This document shows positions 38,801 to 50,506 of a stretch of 64,000 nt of DNA, piece after piece; the stretch's first letter is position 1, and each line of letters begins with the position of its first letter. The notes beneath the pieces were generated by a model. The model made no database searches. It saw only the letters and a program-made list of their open reading frames with translations, and was not told the DNA's origin. The position numbers and the translations under genes are program-made. This stretch comes from Xenopus tropicalis (taxonomy: Eukaryota; Chordata; Amphibia; Anura; Pipidae): contig NC_030680.2 in assembly GCF_000004195.4 (NCBI RefSeq), positions 153,071,597 through 153,135,596 of the forward strand. Reading direction: 5' to 3'.

Positions 38801-38896
38801 CTTCATGGAAGAGGCGGAGCAGTGGATGCTGATGGTGGCTAAACTCCTCCTACAGGAAGTGAGGCCGCTGAGGAGCCGGGCGTTGCACTGACTGAC
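38801..38896 (-). CDS. nisch: nisch exon 7
   Basis: Reads VSQCNARLLSGLTSCRRSLA TISIHCSASSMK before GTGAAA; 96 nt. It matches human [32 protein letters not shown] in length and pattern. Confidence 0.93.
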
Positions 38897-39316
38897 CTGT
38901 TAATGGAACACACAGATAATAAATACATGATATAAATAATAAGAGCCATTTGTGCCCCTTCAGCCTCTCCTAATGAGCTGTGCCCAATGCCCCCTAGCAC
39001 ATTGCCCCATCGGGCAGGGATATTGCAGATTGTTACCCCCAGTGATACACGGAGGGGAGGAGCCTGTGGGAATGGGGTAACTGCACTCACAGAGACCAAT
39101 AGTGTCATTTCTTTTACTTATAACTCAAAACAACTGGTTCCATTAATGCAGAAACTGCCCCAGAGCTTTGGGCTCGGCTAGAAAACCTCCCTGCCAGGCC
39201 CGACCCCCGGCTAAAGCAGCAAAGGGCAGATTTATTGCTAAGGGCATTCACTATGGTTGCTAGGCAACAGGCTTTCCCACCAAAGAACTGTGGGGGGTTT
39301 ATACTCCCCAACCCCC
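38897..39316. other. intron between exons 7 and 6, no recognised feature
   Basis: Nothing recognisable was seen before the 64-bp array. Confidence 0.4.
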
Positions 39317-40458
39317 TCGCTGTAAGGAACCCCCTACCCAACACCCCCCGGCAGGGCATTCCCCAACCCCCTCACTGCCCTCACCGTGAGGAACCCCCTA
39401 CCCAACACCCCCCGGCAGGGCATTCCCCAACCCCCTCACTGCCTCACCGTGAGGAACCCCCTACCCAACATCCCCCGGCAGGGCATTCCCCAACCCCCTC
39501 ACTGCCCTCACCGTGAGGAACCCCTACCCAACATCCCCCGGCAGGGCATTCCCCAACCCCCTCACTGCCCTCACCGTGAGGAACCCCCTACCCAACATCC
39601 CCCGGCAGGGCATTCCCCCAACCCCCTCACTGCCCTCACCGTGAGGAACCCCCTACCCAACATCCCCCGGCAGGGCATTCCCCAACCCCCTCACTGCCCT
39701 CACCGTGAGGAACCCCCTACCCAACATCCCCCGGCAGGGCATTCCCCAACCCCCTCACTGCCCTCACCGTGAGGAACCCCCTACCCAACATCCCCGGCAG
39801 GGCATTCCCCAACCCCCTCACTGCCCTCACCGTGAGGAACCCCCTACCCAACATCCCCCGGCAGGGCATTCCCAACCCCCTCACTGCCCTCACCGTGAGG
39901 AACCCCCTACCCAACATCCCCCGGCAGGGCATTCCCCAACCCCTCACTGCCCTCACCGTGAGGAACCCCCTACCCAACATCCCCCGGCAGGGCATTCCCA
40001 ACCCCCTCACTGCCCTCACCGTGAGGAACCCCTACCCAACATCCCCCGGCAGGGCATTCCCCAACCCCCTCACTGCCCTCACCGTGAGGAACCCCCTACC
40101 CAACACCCCCCGGCAGGGCATTCCCCAACCCCCTCACTGCCCTCACCGTGAGGAACCCCCTACCCAACATCCCCCGGCAGGGCATTCCCCAACCCCCTCA
40201 CTGCCCTCACCGTGAGGAACCCCCTACCCAACATCCCCCGGCAGGGCATTCCCCAACCCCCTCACTGCCCTCACCGTGAGGAACCCCTACCCAACATCCC
40301 CCGGCAGGGCATTCCCCAACCCCCTCACTGCCCTCACCGTGAGGAACCCCCTACCCAACATCCCCCGGCAGGGCATTCCCCAACCCCCTCACTGCCCTCA
40401 CCGTGAGGAACCCCCTACCCAACACCGCCCGGCAGGGCATTCCCCAACCCCCTCACCA
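39317..40458 (-). repeat. 64-bp minisatellite (LINE-derived), about 18 copies, inverted relative to 33430-34131
   Basis: The unit gtgaggaaccccctacccaa, catcccccggcagggcattc, cccaaccccctcactgccct is the reverse complement of the array at 33430-34131. Several units have 1-bp losses. Unlike the first site, I see no LINE flanks here: one side is unique intron and the other an (at)n run and a Tc1 element. Confidence 0.96.
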
Positions 40459-40474
40459 TGATATATATATATAT

Positions 40475-41683
40475 AGTGGCTTGCAAAAGTATTCGGCCCC
40501 CTTGAACTTTTCCACATTTTGTCACATTACAGCCACAAACATGAATCCATTTTATTGGAATTCCATGGGAAAGACCAATACAAAGTGGGGTACATGGGAG
40601 AAGTGGAGGGAAAATCATACATGATTCCAAACATTTTTTACAAATAAATAAGTGCAAAGTGGGGTGTGCGTAATTATTCAGCCCCCTGAGTCAATACTGT
40701 GTAGAACCCCCTTTTGCTGCAATTCCAGCTGCCAGGCTTTAGGGTATGTCTCTACCCGCTTTGCCCATCTACAGACTGAAATCCTTGCCCATTCTTCTTT
40801 GCAAAACAGCTCCAGCTCAGTCAGATTAGATGGTCAGCCTTTGGGAACAGCAGTTTCAGATCTTGCCACAGATTCCCCATTGGATTTAGATCTGGGCTGT
40901 GATTGGGCCAGTCTAACACATGGATATATTTGGGTTTAACCCATTGTTGCCCTGGCTTTATGTTTAGGGTCGTTGCCCTGCTGGAAGGGGAACCTCCGCC
41001 CCAGTCTCAAGTCTTTTGCAGACTCCAAGAGGTTTTCTCCCAAGATTGCCCTGTATTTGGCTCCATCCATCTTCCCATCAACTCTGAGCAGCTTCCCTGT
41101 CCCTGCTGAAGCCCCCCCAGAGCATGATGCTGCCCCCCCATATGTGACAGTGGGGATGGTGGGTTCAGAGTGATGTGCAGTGTTAGTTTTCCGCCACACA
41201 TAGCGTTTTGCATTTTGGCCAAAAAGTTCCATTTTGGTCTCATCTGACCAGAGCCCCCCCCACATGGCTTGTGGCAAACTGCAAACGGGACTTCTTATGG
41301 TTTTCTGTTAACAATGGCTTTCTTCTTGCCACTCTCCCATAAAGGCCAACTTTGTGCAGTGCCCGACTAATAGTTGTTGGACAGATTCCCCCCCCTGAGC
41401 TGTAGATCCCTGCAGCCCCCCCAGAGTCACCATGGGCCTCTTGGCTGCATTTCTGATCAGCGCTTGGGGCTGAATAATTACGCACACCCCACTTTGCACT
41501 TATTTATTTGTAACAAATGTTTGGAATCATGTATGATTTTCCTTCCACTTCTCACGTGTACCCCACTTTGTATTGGTCTTTCCCATGTCCCCACTTTGTA
41601 TTGGTCTTTCACGTGGAATTCCAATTGGTTCATGTTTGTGGCTGTAATGTGACAAAATGTGGAAAAGTTCAAGGGGCCGAATA
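40475..41683 (-). mobile_element. defective Tc1/mariner transposon
   Basis: Long inverted repeats of about 215 bp (40475-40690 and 41468-41683) share cttgcaaaagtattcggccc-type ends and acattttgtcacattacagc. The left end follows a TA; the right arm lacks its last 15-20 bp and runs into (ta)n. The right arm also has a 27-bp internal duplication (cactttgtattggtcttt). A transposase remnant lies between the arms on the minus strand. Confidence 0.92.
40691..41467 (-). pseudogene. Tc1 transposase pseudogene
   Basis: Fragments in shifted frames read RALHKVGLYGRVARRKPLL, LWSDETKMELFGQNAKRYVW and FPFQQGNDPKHKA, recognisable as Tc1 transposase. The N-terminal DNA-binding region is missing, there are frameshifts and stops, and the second catalytic Asp expected in QQDNDPKH is Gly. 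Confidence 0.9.
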
Positions 41684-41756
41684 TGTATGTATATATATAT
41701 GTATATATGTATAGATATATATATATATAGATATGACACAGGGGGCCCCCCCGTAC

Positions 41757-41852
41757 CTCAATCTGACAGAGGGATTTGAAGATGGAGAGGTCACAGGGAA
41801 GAGACTGCTCATGGATATTACTCGTCCCAACAGGACCGGTCCGGCCGCTGAT
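41757..41852 (-). CDS. nisch: nisch exon 6
   Basis: Reads [32 protein letters not shown] before GTACGG; 96 nt. It matches human [32 protein letters not shown]. The donor is only 73 bp from the Tc1 element. Confidence 0.97.
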
Positions 41853-41934
41853 CTGAAACAGAAAAACTGAGGTTGCAAAATGCTGCAAAAATATCATCCA
41901 GCTTCCTAACAGAATCTTTCTATCTATACCCTCA

Positions 41935-42020
41935 CACTCACATATATACACTCACATATACATATACACTCACACTCACATATATACACTCACACTCACA
42001 CTCATATATATATATTAGTG
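41935..42020. repeat. cactcacatatata microsatellite
   Basis: Irregular cactcacat and atatac motifs in the intron between exons 6 and 5. Confidence 0.85.
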
Positions 42021-42063
42021 CTTTATGGGCAGCGATGGGCAGAAGAACCCAAGGGGCAATTAC

Positions 42064-42227
42064 CCGGAGGTATTTCAGTCTACAAGCAAAATCCATGATG
42101 TGCCCCAGGTCGTTCCTGGCGTCGCCGGTGCTACAGGTGGGCTTGGCGCGTCGGAGTAACTGCGTCACGGCATAGAGCTGCAGTGGGGTCACGGTAAATA
42201 CCTCTCCGGCCAATAGCAACTGCTCCC
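42064..42227 (-). CDS. nisch: nisch exon 5
   Basis: Completes Gly from exon 4 and reads [54 protein letters not shown] before GTAATT; 164 nt. It matches human [31 protein letters not shown]...CRLKYLK. Confidence 0.97.
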
Positions 42228-42344
42228 CTGTTCCAAACAAGCACAGTGAGTACAGTGAGGCCTCCCCCCCATGTCACACTGCTTTGGGGGGTCCCACCAG
42301 TACATCGTGCATTTCCCTCATTTAACACCATTTTCTCTGATTTC

Positions 42345-43752
42345 ACCCCATATCAGTGCCAGTGAGTGACCCTCAATATCCCCCCAATATCGGTGCCAGT
42401 GAGTGACCCTCAATATCCCCCCCCATATCAGTGCCAGTGAGTGACCCTCTATATCCACCCATATCAGTGCCAGTGAGTGACCCTCAATATCCCCCCCCAT
42501 ATCAGTGCCAGTGAGTGACCCTCTATATCCCCCCCATATCAGTGCCAGTGAGTGACCCTCTATATCCACCCATATCAGTGCCAGTGAGTGACCCTCTATA
42601 TCCCCCCATATCAGTGCCAGTGAGTGACCCTCAATATCCCCCCCATATCAGTGCCAGTGAGTGACCCTCTATATCCCCCCCATATCAGTGCCAGTGAGTG
42701 ACCCTCTATATCCCCCCAATATCGGTGCCAGTGAGTGACCCTCAATATCCCCCCCCATATCAGTGCCAGTGAGTGACCCTCTATATCCACCCATATCAGT
42801 GCCAGTGAGTGACCCTCTATATCCCCCCATATCAGTGCCAGTGAGTGACCCTCAATATCCCCCCCCATATCAGTGCCAGTGAGTGACCCTCTATATCCCC
42901 CCCCATATCAGTGCCAGTGAGTGACCCTCTATATCCCCCCCATATCAGTGCCAGTGAGTGACCCCCTATATCCCCCCATATCAGTGCCAGTGAGTGACCC
43001 TCTATATCCCCCCCCATATCAGTGCCAGTGAGTGACCCTCTATATCCCCCCATATCAGTGCCAGTGAGTGACCCTCTATATCCCCCCCATATCAGTGCCA
43101 GTGAGTGACCCCCTATATCCCCCCCATATCAGTGCCAGTGAGTGACCCCCTATATCCCCCCATATCAGTGCCAGTGAGTGACCCTCTATATCCCCCCCAT
43201 ATCAGTGCCAGTGAGTGACTCTCTATATCCCCCCCATATTAGTGCCAGTGAGTGACCCTCTATATCCCCCCATATCAGTGCCAGTGAGTGACCCTCAATA
43301 TCCCCCCCATATCAGTGCCAGTGAGTGACCCTCTATATCCCCCCCCATATCAGTGCCAGTGAGTGACCCTCTATATCCCCCCATATCAGTGCCAGTGAGT
43401 GACCCCCTATATCCCCCCCATATCAGTGCCAGTGAGTGACCCTCTATATCCCCCCCCATATCAGTGCCAGTGAGTGACCCTCTATATCCCCCCATATCAG
43501 TGCCAGTGAGTGACCCTCTATATCCCCCCATATCAGTGCCAGTGAGTGACCCTCTATATCCCCCCATATCAGTGCCAGTGAGTGACCCTCTATATCCCCC
43601 CCATATCAGTGCCAGTGAGTGACCCTCTATATCCCCCCATATCAGTGCCAGTGAGTGACCCTCTATATCCCCCCCATATTAGTGCCAGTGAGTGACCCTC
43701 TATATCCCCCCCATATCAGTGCCAGTGAGTGACCCTCTATATCCCCCCCCCC
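42345..43752. repeat. 36-38-bp minisatellite, about 38 copies
   Basis: The unit is catatcagtgccagtgagtg plus accctctata and a C run of variable length. It lies between exons 5 and 4. Confidence 0.97.
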
Positions 43753-43862
43753 CCCAAATGTCTATCTCCCTTTATAACAATGGTGCGGCACGCTGGGCGG
43801 ATGCAGGAATACCGATAGGACAGGCAATAATATTACATTCCAGAAGTCGGGAGAGAAATTAC

Positions 43863-43911
43863 CTTTATGGAAAAGCTCCTCGGCCAGAACTGCAGCGATT
43901 CCATGGATTTC
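43863..43911 (-). CDS. nisch: nisch exon 4 (end of PX region)
   Basis: A small 49-nt exon: EIHGIAAVLAEELFHK plus one base before GTAATT. It matches human EINGITAALAEELFEKG. Confidence 0.94.
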
Positions 43912-44077
43912 CTACAGGAGAGAAACTAAGGGTTAAAACTGCTCTTGTTCCTGTAATTCATTCATTCATTCTGGTGCAAAGGCAAAAAGGGGGAGTCAGC
44001 GCCCCCATAGCAACGTTATATGGAGATTTATATTCCTGCCTTTGGTGCAACAGGCAGGACTGGCAATCTGTGGGTAC

Positions 44078-45380
44078 TGGGCTGGGGGGGCTGTAAGTTG
44101 CCACAGACAGTCACTATTTATTGGGCTGGGGGGGCTGTTTGTGCCTCTGGGTACTGGGAATGCCAGGGGGGCTGTAAGGTGCCACAGACAGTCACTATTT
44201 ATTGGGCTGGGGGGGGGGCTGTTTGTGCCTCTGGGTACTGGGAATGCCAGGGGGCTGTAAGTTGCCACAGACAGTCAGTATTTATTGGGCTGGGGGGGCT
44301 GTTTGTGCCTCTGGGTACTGGGAATGCCAGGGGGGCTGTAAGGTGCCACAGACAGTCACTATTTATTGGGCTGGGGTGGGGGCTGTTTGTGCCTCTGGGT
44401 ACTGGGAATGCCAGGGGGGCTGTAAGGTGCCACAGACAGTCACTATTTATTGGGCTGGGGGGGGGGGCTGTTTGTGCCTCTGGGTACTGGGAATGCCGGG
44501 GGGGCTGTAAGGTGCCACAGACAGTCACTATTTATTGGGCTGGGGGGGGGGGGCTGTTTGTGCCTCTGGGTACTGGGAATGCCGGGGGGGCTGTAAGGTG
44601 CCACAGACAGTCACTATTTATTGGGCTGGGGGGGCTGTTTGTGCCTCTGGGTACTGGGAATGCCAGGGGGGGCTGTAAGGTGCCACAGACAGTCACTATT
44701 TATTGGGCTGGGGGGGGGGTCTGTTTGTGCCTCTGGGTACTGGGAATGCCAGGGGGGCTGTAAGGTGCCACAGACAGTCACTATTTATTGGGCTGGGGGG
44801 GGCTGTTTGTGCCTCTGGGTACTGGGAATGCCAGGGGGCTGTAAGGTGCCACAGACAGTCACTATTTATTGGGCTGGGGGGGGGGGTCTGTTTGTGCCTC
44901 TGGGTACTGGGAATGCCAGGGGGGCTGTAAGGTGCCACAGACAGTCACTATTTATTGGGCTGGGGGGGGCTGTTTGTGCCTCTGGGTACTGGGAATGCCA
45001 GGGGGCTGTAAGGTGCCACAGACAGTCACTATTTATTGGGCTGGGGGGGGGGCTGTTTGTGCCTCTGGGTACTGGGAATGCCAGGGGGGCTGTAAGGTGC
45101 CACAGACAGTCACTATTTATTGGGCTGGGGGGGGGGGGCTGTTTGTGCCTCTGGGTACTGGGAATGCCAGGGGGGCTGTAAGGTGCCACAGACAGTCACT
45201 ATTTATTGGGCTGGGGGGGGGCTGTTTGTGCCTCTGGGTACTGGGAATGCCAGGGGGGCTGTAAGGTGCCACAGACAGTCACTATTTATTGGGCTGGGGG
45301 GGCTGTTTGTGCCTCTGGGTACTGGGAATGCCAGGGGGGCTATAAGGTGCCACAGACACTATTTATTGGGCTGGGGGGGG
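44078..45380. repeat. 81-86-bp G-rich minisatellite, about 16 copies
   Basis: The unit has ctgtaaggtgccacagacag, tcactatttattgggctggg (G run 6-11) and ctgtttgtgcctctgggtac. It lies between exons 4 and 3. Confidence 0.97.
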
Positions 45381-45644
45381 ATTGGTTGGGATTATTGTTA
45401 CAGCTACTTCCAACCAATGGCGAGGCCTCCCCGTAAGGAGCTGGCAGTGGGTATGGAAGTTGGCACATAGCATAGAAAGAAATCAGCACAAAACTCTGAG
45501 AGCGCAGAGCTGGCACGGAGACTGGCACGGAGACTGGCACTGGGGAAAGCGCTGTGTATCGGACCCTACGTACCAGGTTCTGGGATATCACAGGGTATGG
45601 GGCACAGGGTGGTGCCAGTCAGACCCCGGGGGGGGGGCACTTAC

Positions 45645-45827
45645 ATAGAGGTGGAAATGCAGGAAGCGTGCCAGGGCTTTGGGCACAGCGAGGGGGAACG
45701 TGCCAAGCAGCGTCTGCAGATACAATTCCAGATCTTTCTGCCGCTTTTCCACCAAACTTCTCGAGTTCTTCCCGATCATCTTCTTCGGGGGCAAAAGGTT
45801 CCTCTCGATTTTATTCTCCGCCGTCAA
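45645..45827 (-). CDS. nisch: nisch exon 3 (PX domain)
   Basis: Reads [50 protein letters not shown] before GTAAGT; 183 nt. It holds the PX-domain proline loop and the following helices and matches human [29 protein letters not shown]. Confidence 0.98.
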
Positions 45828-46104
45828 CTGAAAGAGAGAAGCGGTTTCATTATTCCGCCAATCAGCGGCCATACGGGGTTTGCCCACGGCAATGCCAACC
45901 CTTACAGTCACGTGACTCCGCTCCGGCCAATAGCTCTGTGCTAAACATGGTGCTAAATTCTGATTTGTCCCACATTTAAATATGCAAATGAGGCTCAGTG
46001 TTTGGCCCGAAGCCAAGGCTTGCCGAAAATATGCGCCATACCCCTGGTGTGGCATCGGCCCGAACGCTCCCCTCATTCCTTCTGCTGAAGCCCCGTGCTG
46101 CTGG

Positions 46105-48165
46105 GGCACAGGCGGGTACAGGCGGGCACTCAGGTAGGTACAGTTGGGTACAGGCAGGCACACAGGTGGTACAGGCAGGCACACAGGTGGTACAGGCAGG
46201 CACACAGGTGGTACAGGCAGGCACACAGGTGGGTACAGTTGGGTACAGGCAGGCACACAGGTGGTACAGGCAGGCACACAGGTGGTACAGGCAGGCACAC
46301 AGGTGGTACAGGCAGGCACACAGGTGGGTACAGTTGGGTACAGGCAGGCACACAGGTGGTACAGGCAGGCACACAGGTGGTACAGGCAGGCACACAGGTG
46401 GGTACAGTTGGGTACAGGCAGGCACACAGGTGGTACAGGCAGGCACACAGGTGGTACAGGCAGGCACACAGGTGGTACAGGCAGGCACACAGGTGGGTAC
46501 CGTTGGGTACAGGCAGGCACACAGGTAGGTACAGTTGGGTACAGGCAGGCACACAGGTAGGTACAGTTGGGTACAGGCAGGCACACGGGTAGGTACAGTT
46601 GGGTACAGGCAGGCACACGGGTAGGTACAGTTGGGTACAGGCAGGCACACGGGTAGGTACAGTTGGGTACAGGCGGGCACACGGGTAGGTAGAGTTGGGT
46701 ACAGGCAGGCACATGGGTAGGTAGAGTTGGGTACAGGCAGGCACACGGGTAGGTAGAGTTGGGTACAGGCAGGCACACGGGTAGGTACAGTTGGGTACAG
46801 GCGGGCACACGGGTAGGTACAGTTGGGTACAGGCGGGCACACAGGTGGTACAGGCAGGCACACAGGTGGTACAGGCAGGCACACAGGTGGTACAGGCAGG
46901 CACACAGGTGGTACAGGCAGGCACACAGGTGGTACAGGCGGGCACACAGGTGGTACAGGCAGGCACACAGGTGGTACAGGCAGGCACACAGGTGGTACAG
47001 GCAGGCACACAGGTGGTACAGGCAGGCACACGGGTGGGTACAGTTGGGTACAGGCAGGCACACAGGTGGTACAGGCAGGCACACAGGTGGTACAGGCGGG
47101 CACACAGGTGGTACAGGCGGGCACACAGGTGGTACAGGCGGGCACACAGGTGGTACAGGCGGGCACACAGGTGGTACAGGCGGGCACACGGGTGGGTACA
47201 GGCGGGCACACGGGTGGGTACAGTTGGGTACAGGCGGGCACACGGGTGGGTACAGTTGGGTACAGGCAGGCACACAGGTGGGTACAGTTGGGTACAGGCA
47301 GGCACACAGGTGGTACAGGCAGGCACACGGGTGGGTACAGTTGGGTACAGGCAGGCACACAGGTGGTACAGGCAGGCACACAGGTGGGTACAGTTGGGTA
47401 CAGGCAGGCACACAGGTGGTACAGGCAGGCACACAGGTGGTACAGGCAGGCACACAGGTGGTACAGGCAGGCACACAGGTGGGTACAGGCAGGCACACAG
47501 GTGGGTACAGTTGGGTACAGGCAGGCACACAGGAAGGTACAGTTGGGTACAGGCAGGCACACGGGTAGGTACAGTTGGGTACAGGCAGGCACACGGGTAG
47601 GTAGAGTTGGGTACAGGCAGGCACACGGGTAGGTAGAGTTGGGTACAGGCAGGCACACGGGTAGGTACAGTTGGGTACAGGCAGGCACACGGGTAGGTAC
47701 AGTTGGGTACAGGCAGGCACACGGGTAGGTAGAGTTGGGTACAGGCAGGCACACGGGTAGGTACAGTTGGGTACAGGCGGGCACACGGGTAGGTACAGTT
47801 GGGTACAGGCGGGCACACAGGTGGTACAGGCAGGCACACAGGTGGTACAGGCAGGCACAGGTGGTACAGGCAGGCACACAGGTGGTACAGGCAGGCACAC
47901 AGGTGGTACAGGCAGGCACACAGGTGGGTACAGTTGGGTACAGGCAGGCACACAGGTGGTACAGGCAGGCACACAGGTGGTACAGGCAGGCACACAGGTG
48001 GGTACAGTTGGGTACAGGCAGGCACACAGGTGGTACAGGCAGGCACACAGGTGGGTACAGTTGGGTACAGGCAGGCACACAGGTGGGTACAGTTGGGTAC
48101 AGGCAGGCACACAGGTGGTACAGGCAGGCACACAGGTGGGTACAGGCGGACACAACCCCAGGAGG
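46105..48165. repeat. 21/32-bp mosaic minisatellite, about 2 kb
   Basis: A 21-bp unit gtggtacaggcaggcacaca(g) and an 11-bp-longer form with gtacagttgg alternate. Local stretches of caggtgg, cgggtgg and cgggtag variants occur as blocks. It lies between exons 3 and 2 and produces spurious open frames of up to 855 codons on the minus strand. Confidence 0.97.
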
Positions 48166-48199
48166 CGCCCATGGGTCCCACACTCCGTACAACACTCAC

Positions 48200-48283
48200 C
48201 TTCTCATGGAGATCATAGAAGTCGCTGTATCGGTGTCTCACTTCCCAGTGGAAACTCCCAGCGCGGAGCTGAATGATATAAAC
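48200..48283 (-). CDS. nisch: nisch exon 2 (PX domain)
   Basis: Reads [28 protein letters not shown] before GTGAGT; 84 nt. RHRYSDF is the basic phosphoinositide-binding strand of PX domains; human has VKHRYSDFHDLHEK. Confidence 0.98.
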
Positions 48284-48288
48284 CTGCG

Positions 48289-48495
48289 GGCAGTAAGGGG
48301 GTGTATGTGAGGGGGGAGTGAGGGGGCAGTAAGGGGGTGTATGTGAGGGGGGAGTGAGGGGGCAGTAAGGGGGTGTATGTGAGGGGGGAGTGAGGGGGCA
48401 GTAAGGGGGTGTATGTGAGGGGGGAGTGAGGGGGCAGTAAGGGGGTGTATGTGAGGGGGGAGTGAGGGGGCAGTAAGGGGGTGTATGTGAGGGGC
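48289..48495. repeat. 36-bp minisatellite forming the exon 2 pyrimidine tract
   Basis: About 6 copies of gggggcagtaagggggtgta plus tgtgaggggggagtga. On the transcribed strand the first copy is the pyrimidine-rich tract immediately before the exon 2 acceptor. Confidence 0.95.
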
Positions 48496-48536
48496 ACCCT
48501 GGCACTGACTGTGGGGGGGGGCAGGACTCACAGTAA

Positions 48537-48766
48537 GGGCTGTGACGCACGGGGAGATTAGTCGCCACAGGACAATGCAATGCCCTCCCATTGGTTAGAA
48601 AGGAAATCGCCGGAGGGAGGGGCATACGCTGCGATGTCCCACAGGCGCCTTGAGAGGAAACTTCGGCAAATCAAAGCGCTGCGTATGCCCCTCCCTCCGG
48701 CAATTTCCATTCTAACCAATGGGAGGGCAGTGTCTGACTGATCCCCCCCCCCGTGTGTCACAGCCC
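48537..48766. mobile_element. PIF/Harbinger-type MITE
   Basis: The 230-bp element has long inverted arms (gggctgtgacgcacgggg... / ...ccccgtgtgtcacagccc, and gccctcccattggttagaaa / tctaaccaatgggagggc). It is flanked by TAA on both sides (48534-48536, 48767-48769). Confidence 0.85.
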
Positions 48767-48814
48767 TAAAGCCGGGCCCCTATAAATAATTAGTGGGGGG
48801 GTAGTTTGTCATTC

Positions 48815-50430
48815 TCACACTCACTGACTCACACTCACTGACTCACACTCACTGACTCACACTCACTGACTCACACTCACTGACTCACACTCACTGACAG
48901 TCACTCACACTCACTGACTCACACTCACTGACAGTCACTCACACTCACTGACTCACACTCACTGACAGTCACTCACACTCACTGACTCACACTCACTGAC
49001 AGTCACTCACACTCACTGACTCACACTCACTGACAGTCACTCACACTCACTGACTCACACTCACTGACTCACACTCACTGACTCACACTCACTGACTCAC
49101 TGACTCACACTCACTGACTCACACAGTCACACTCACTCACAAAGTCACTCACACTGACACACTCACACAGTCACTCACACTGACACACTCACACAGTCAC
49201 TCACACTCACTGACACACACACACACACACAGTCACTCACACACACACACACACAGTCACTCACACACAGTCACTCACACTTACTGATACACTCACACAG
49301 TCACTCACACTCACTGACACACACACACACACACACACTCACACAGTCACTCACACAGTCACTCACACACAGTCACTCACACTTACTGACACACTCACAC
49401 AGTCACTCACACTCACAGTCACTCACACTCACTGACACACTCACACTCACTGACACACTCACACTCACTGACACACTCACAGTCACACTCACAGTCACTC
49501 ACACTCACTGACACACACAGTCACTGACACACACAGTCACTGACACACACAGTCACTGACACACACAGTCACTCACACTCACTGACACACACACACACAC
49601 ACACACAGTCACTCACACACACACACACACAGTCACTCACACACAGTCACTCACACTTACTGACACACTCACACAGTCACTCACAGTCACTCACACTCAC
49701 TGACACACTCACACTCACTGACAGACTCACAGTCACACTCACAGTCACTGACACACACAGTCACTGACACACACACTCACTCACACTCACTGACACACAC
49801 ACTCACTCACACTCACTGACACACACACAGTCACTCACACACACACACACACACACAATCACTCACACTTACTGACACACTCACACAGTCACTCACACTC
49901 ACTGACACACTCACACAGTCACTCACACTTACTGACACACACACACACAGTCACTCACACTTACTGACACACTCACACAGTCACTCACACTCACTGACAC
50001 ACACACACACAGTCACTCACACTCACTGACACACAGTCACTCACACTCACTGACACACTCACACTCACTGACAGACTCACAGTCACACTCACAGTCACTC
50101 ACACTCACTGACACACTCACACTCACTGACAGACTCACAGTCACACTCAGTCACTCACACTCACTGACACACTCACAGTCACTGACACACACACTCACTC
50201 ACACTCACTCACTCACACAGTCACTCACTGACACACACACTCACTGACACACACAGTCACACTCACTGACACACACAGTCACACTTACTGACACACTCAC
50301 TGACACACTCACTGACAGTCACTCACACTCACTGACACACACAGTCACTCACACTCACTGACACACACAGTCACTCACACTCACTGACACACACAGTCAC
50401 TCACACTCACTGACACACACACAATAACAC
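48815..50430. repeat. cactcact/cactgacaca simple-sequence array, 1.6 kb
   Basis: Irregular mixture of tcactcacac, tcactgacac and (ca)n, filling most of intron 1 and stopping at the exon 1 donor. Confidence 0.97.
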
Positions 50431-50434
50431 ACAC

Positions 50435-50506
50435 CGTGTAGTTCTCCACCAGTTCGGAGCCCACAACCCGGACCTCCCGTCGTTCCTCTGCCTCCTCGTC
50501 CTCCAT
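50435..50506 (-). CDS. nisch: nisch exon 1 with start codon
   Basis: The ATG at 50506-50504 opens MEDEEAEERREVRVVGSELV ENYT before donor GTGTGT; 72 nt. REVRVVGSELVENYT matches human KEARVVGSELVDTYT. The start has G at -3 and G at +4, a good vertebrate context. Confidence 0.95.

Larger units (their letters stand above)
7786..50506 (-). other. nisch: nisch gene span (nischarin), 5' part, 19 exons
   Basis: Nischarin is a cytosolic/endosomal scaffold. In mammals it binds PI3P through its PX domain, binds integrin alpha5, PAK1, LIMK and IRS proteins, and restrains cell migration; this is family knowledge. The conceptual product shows a PX domain (about residues 15-125, with RYSDF and LLPPKK motifs), a linker, five to six leucine-rich repeats (about residues 280-420, e.g. 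[28 protein letters not shown]) and a long C-terminal region ending in the window at [12 protein letters not shown]. Landmarks remembered from human nischarin ([49 protein letters not shown]) occur in order. Exons 1-14 and 15-19 have GT/AG borders and compatible phases; the 14/15 join is unresolved. About 1,170 codons are present against about 1,500 expected, so the 3' exons lie left of the window. Introns are mostly minisatellite. Confidence 0.95.

Noticed and set aside
45588..48625. Minus-strand frames of 739-855 codons rich in Cys and Pro
   Set aside because: They read through the 21/32-bp array and only accidentally run into nisch exons 2 and 3. The exons are the real coding part.
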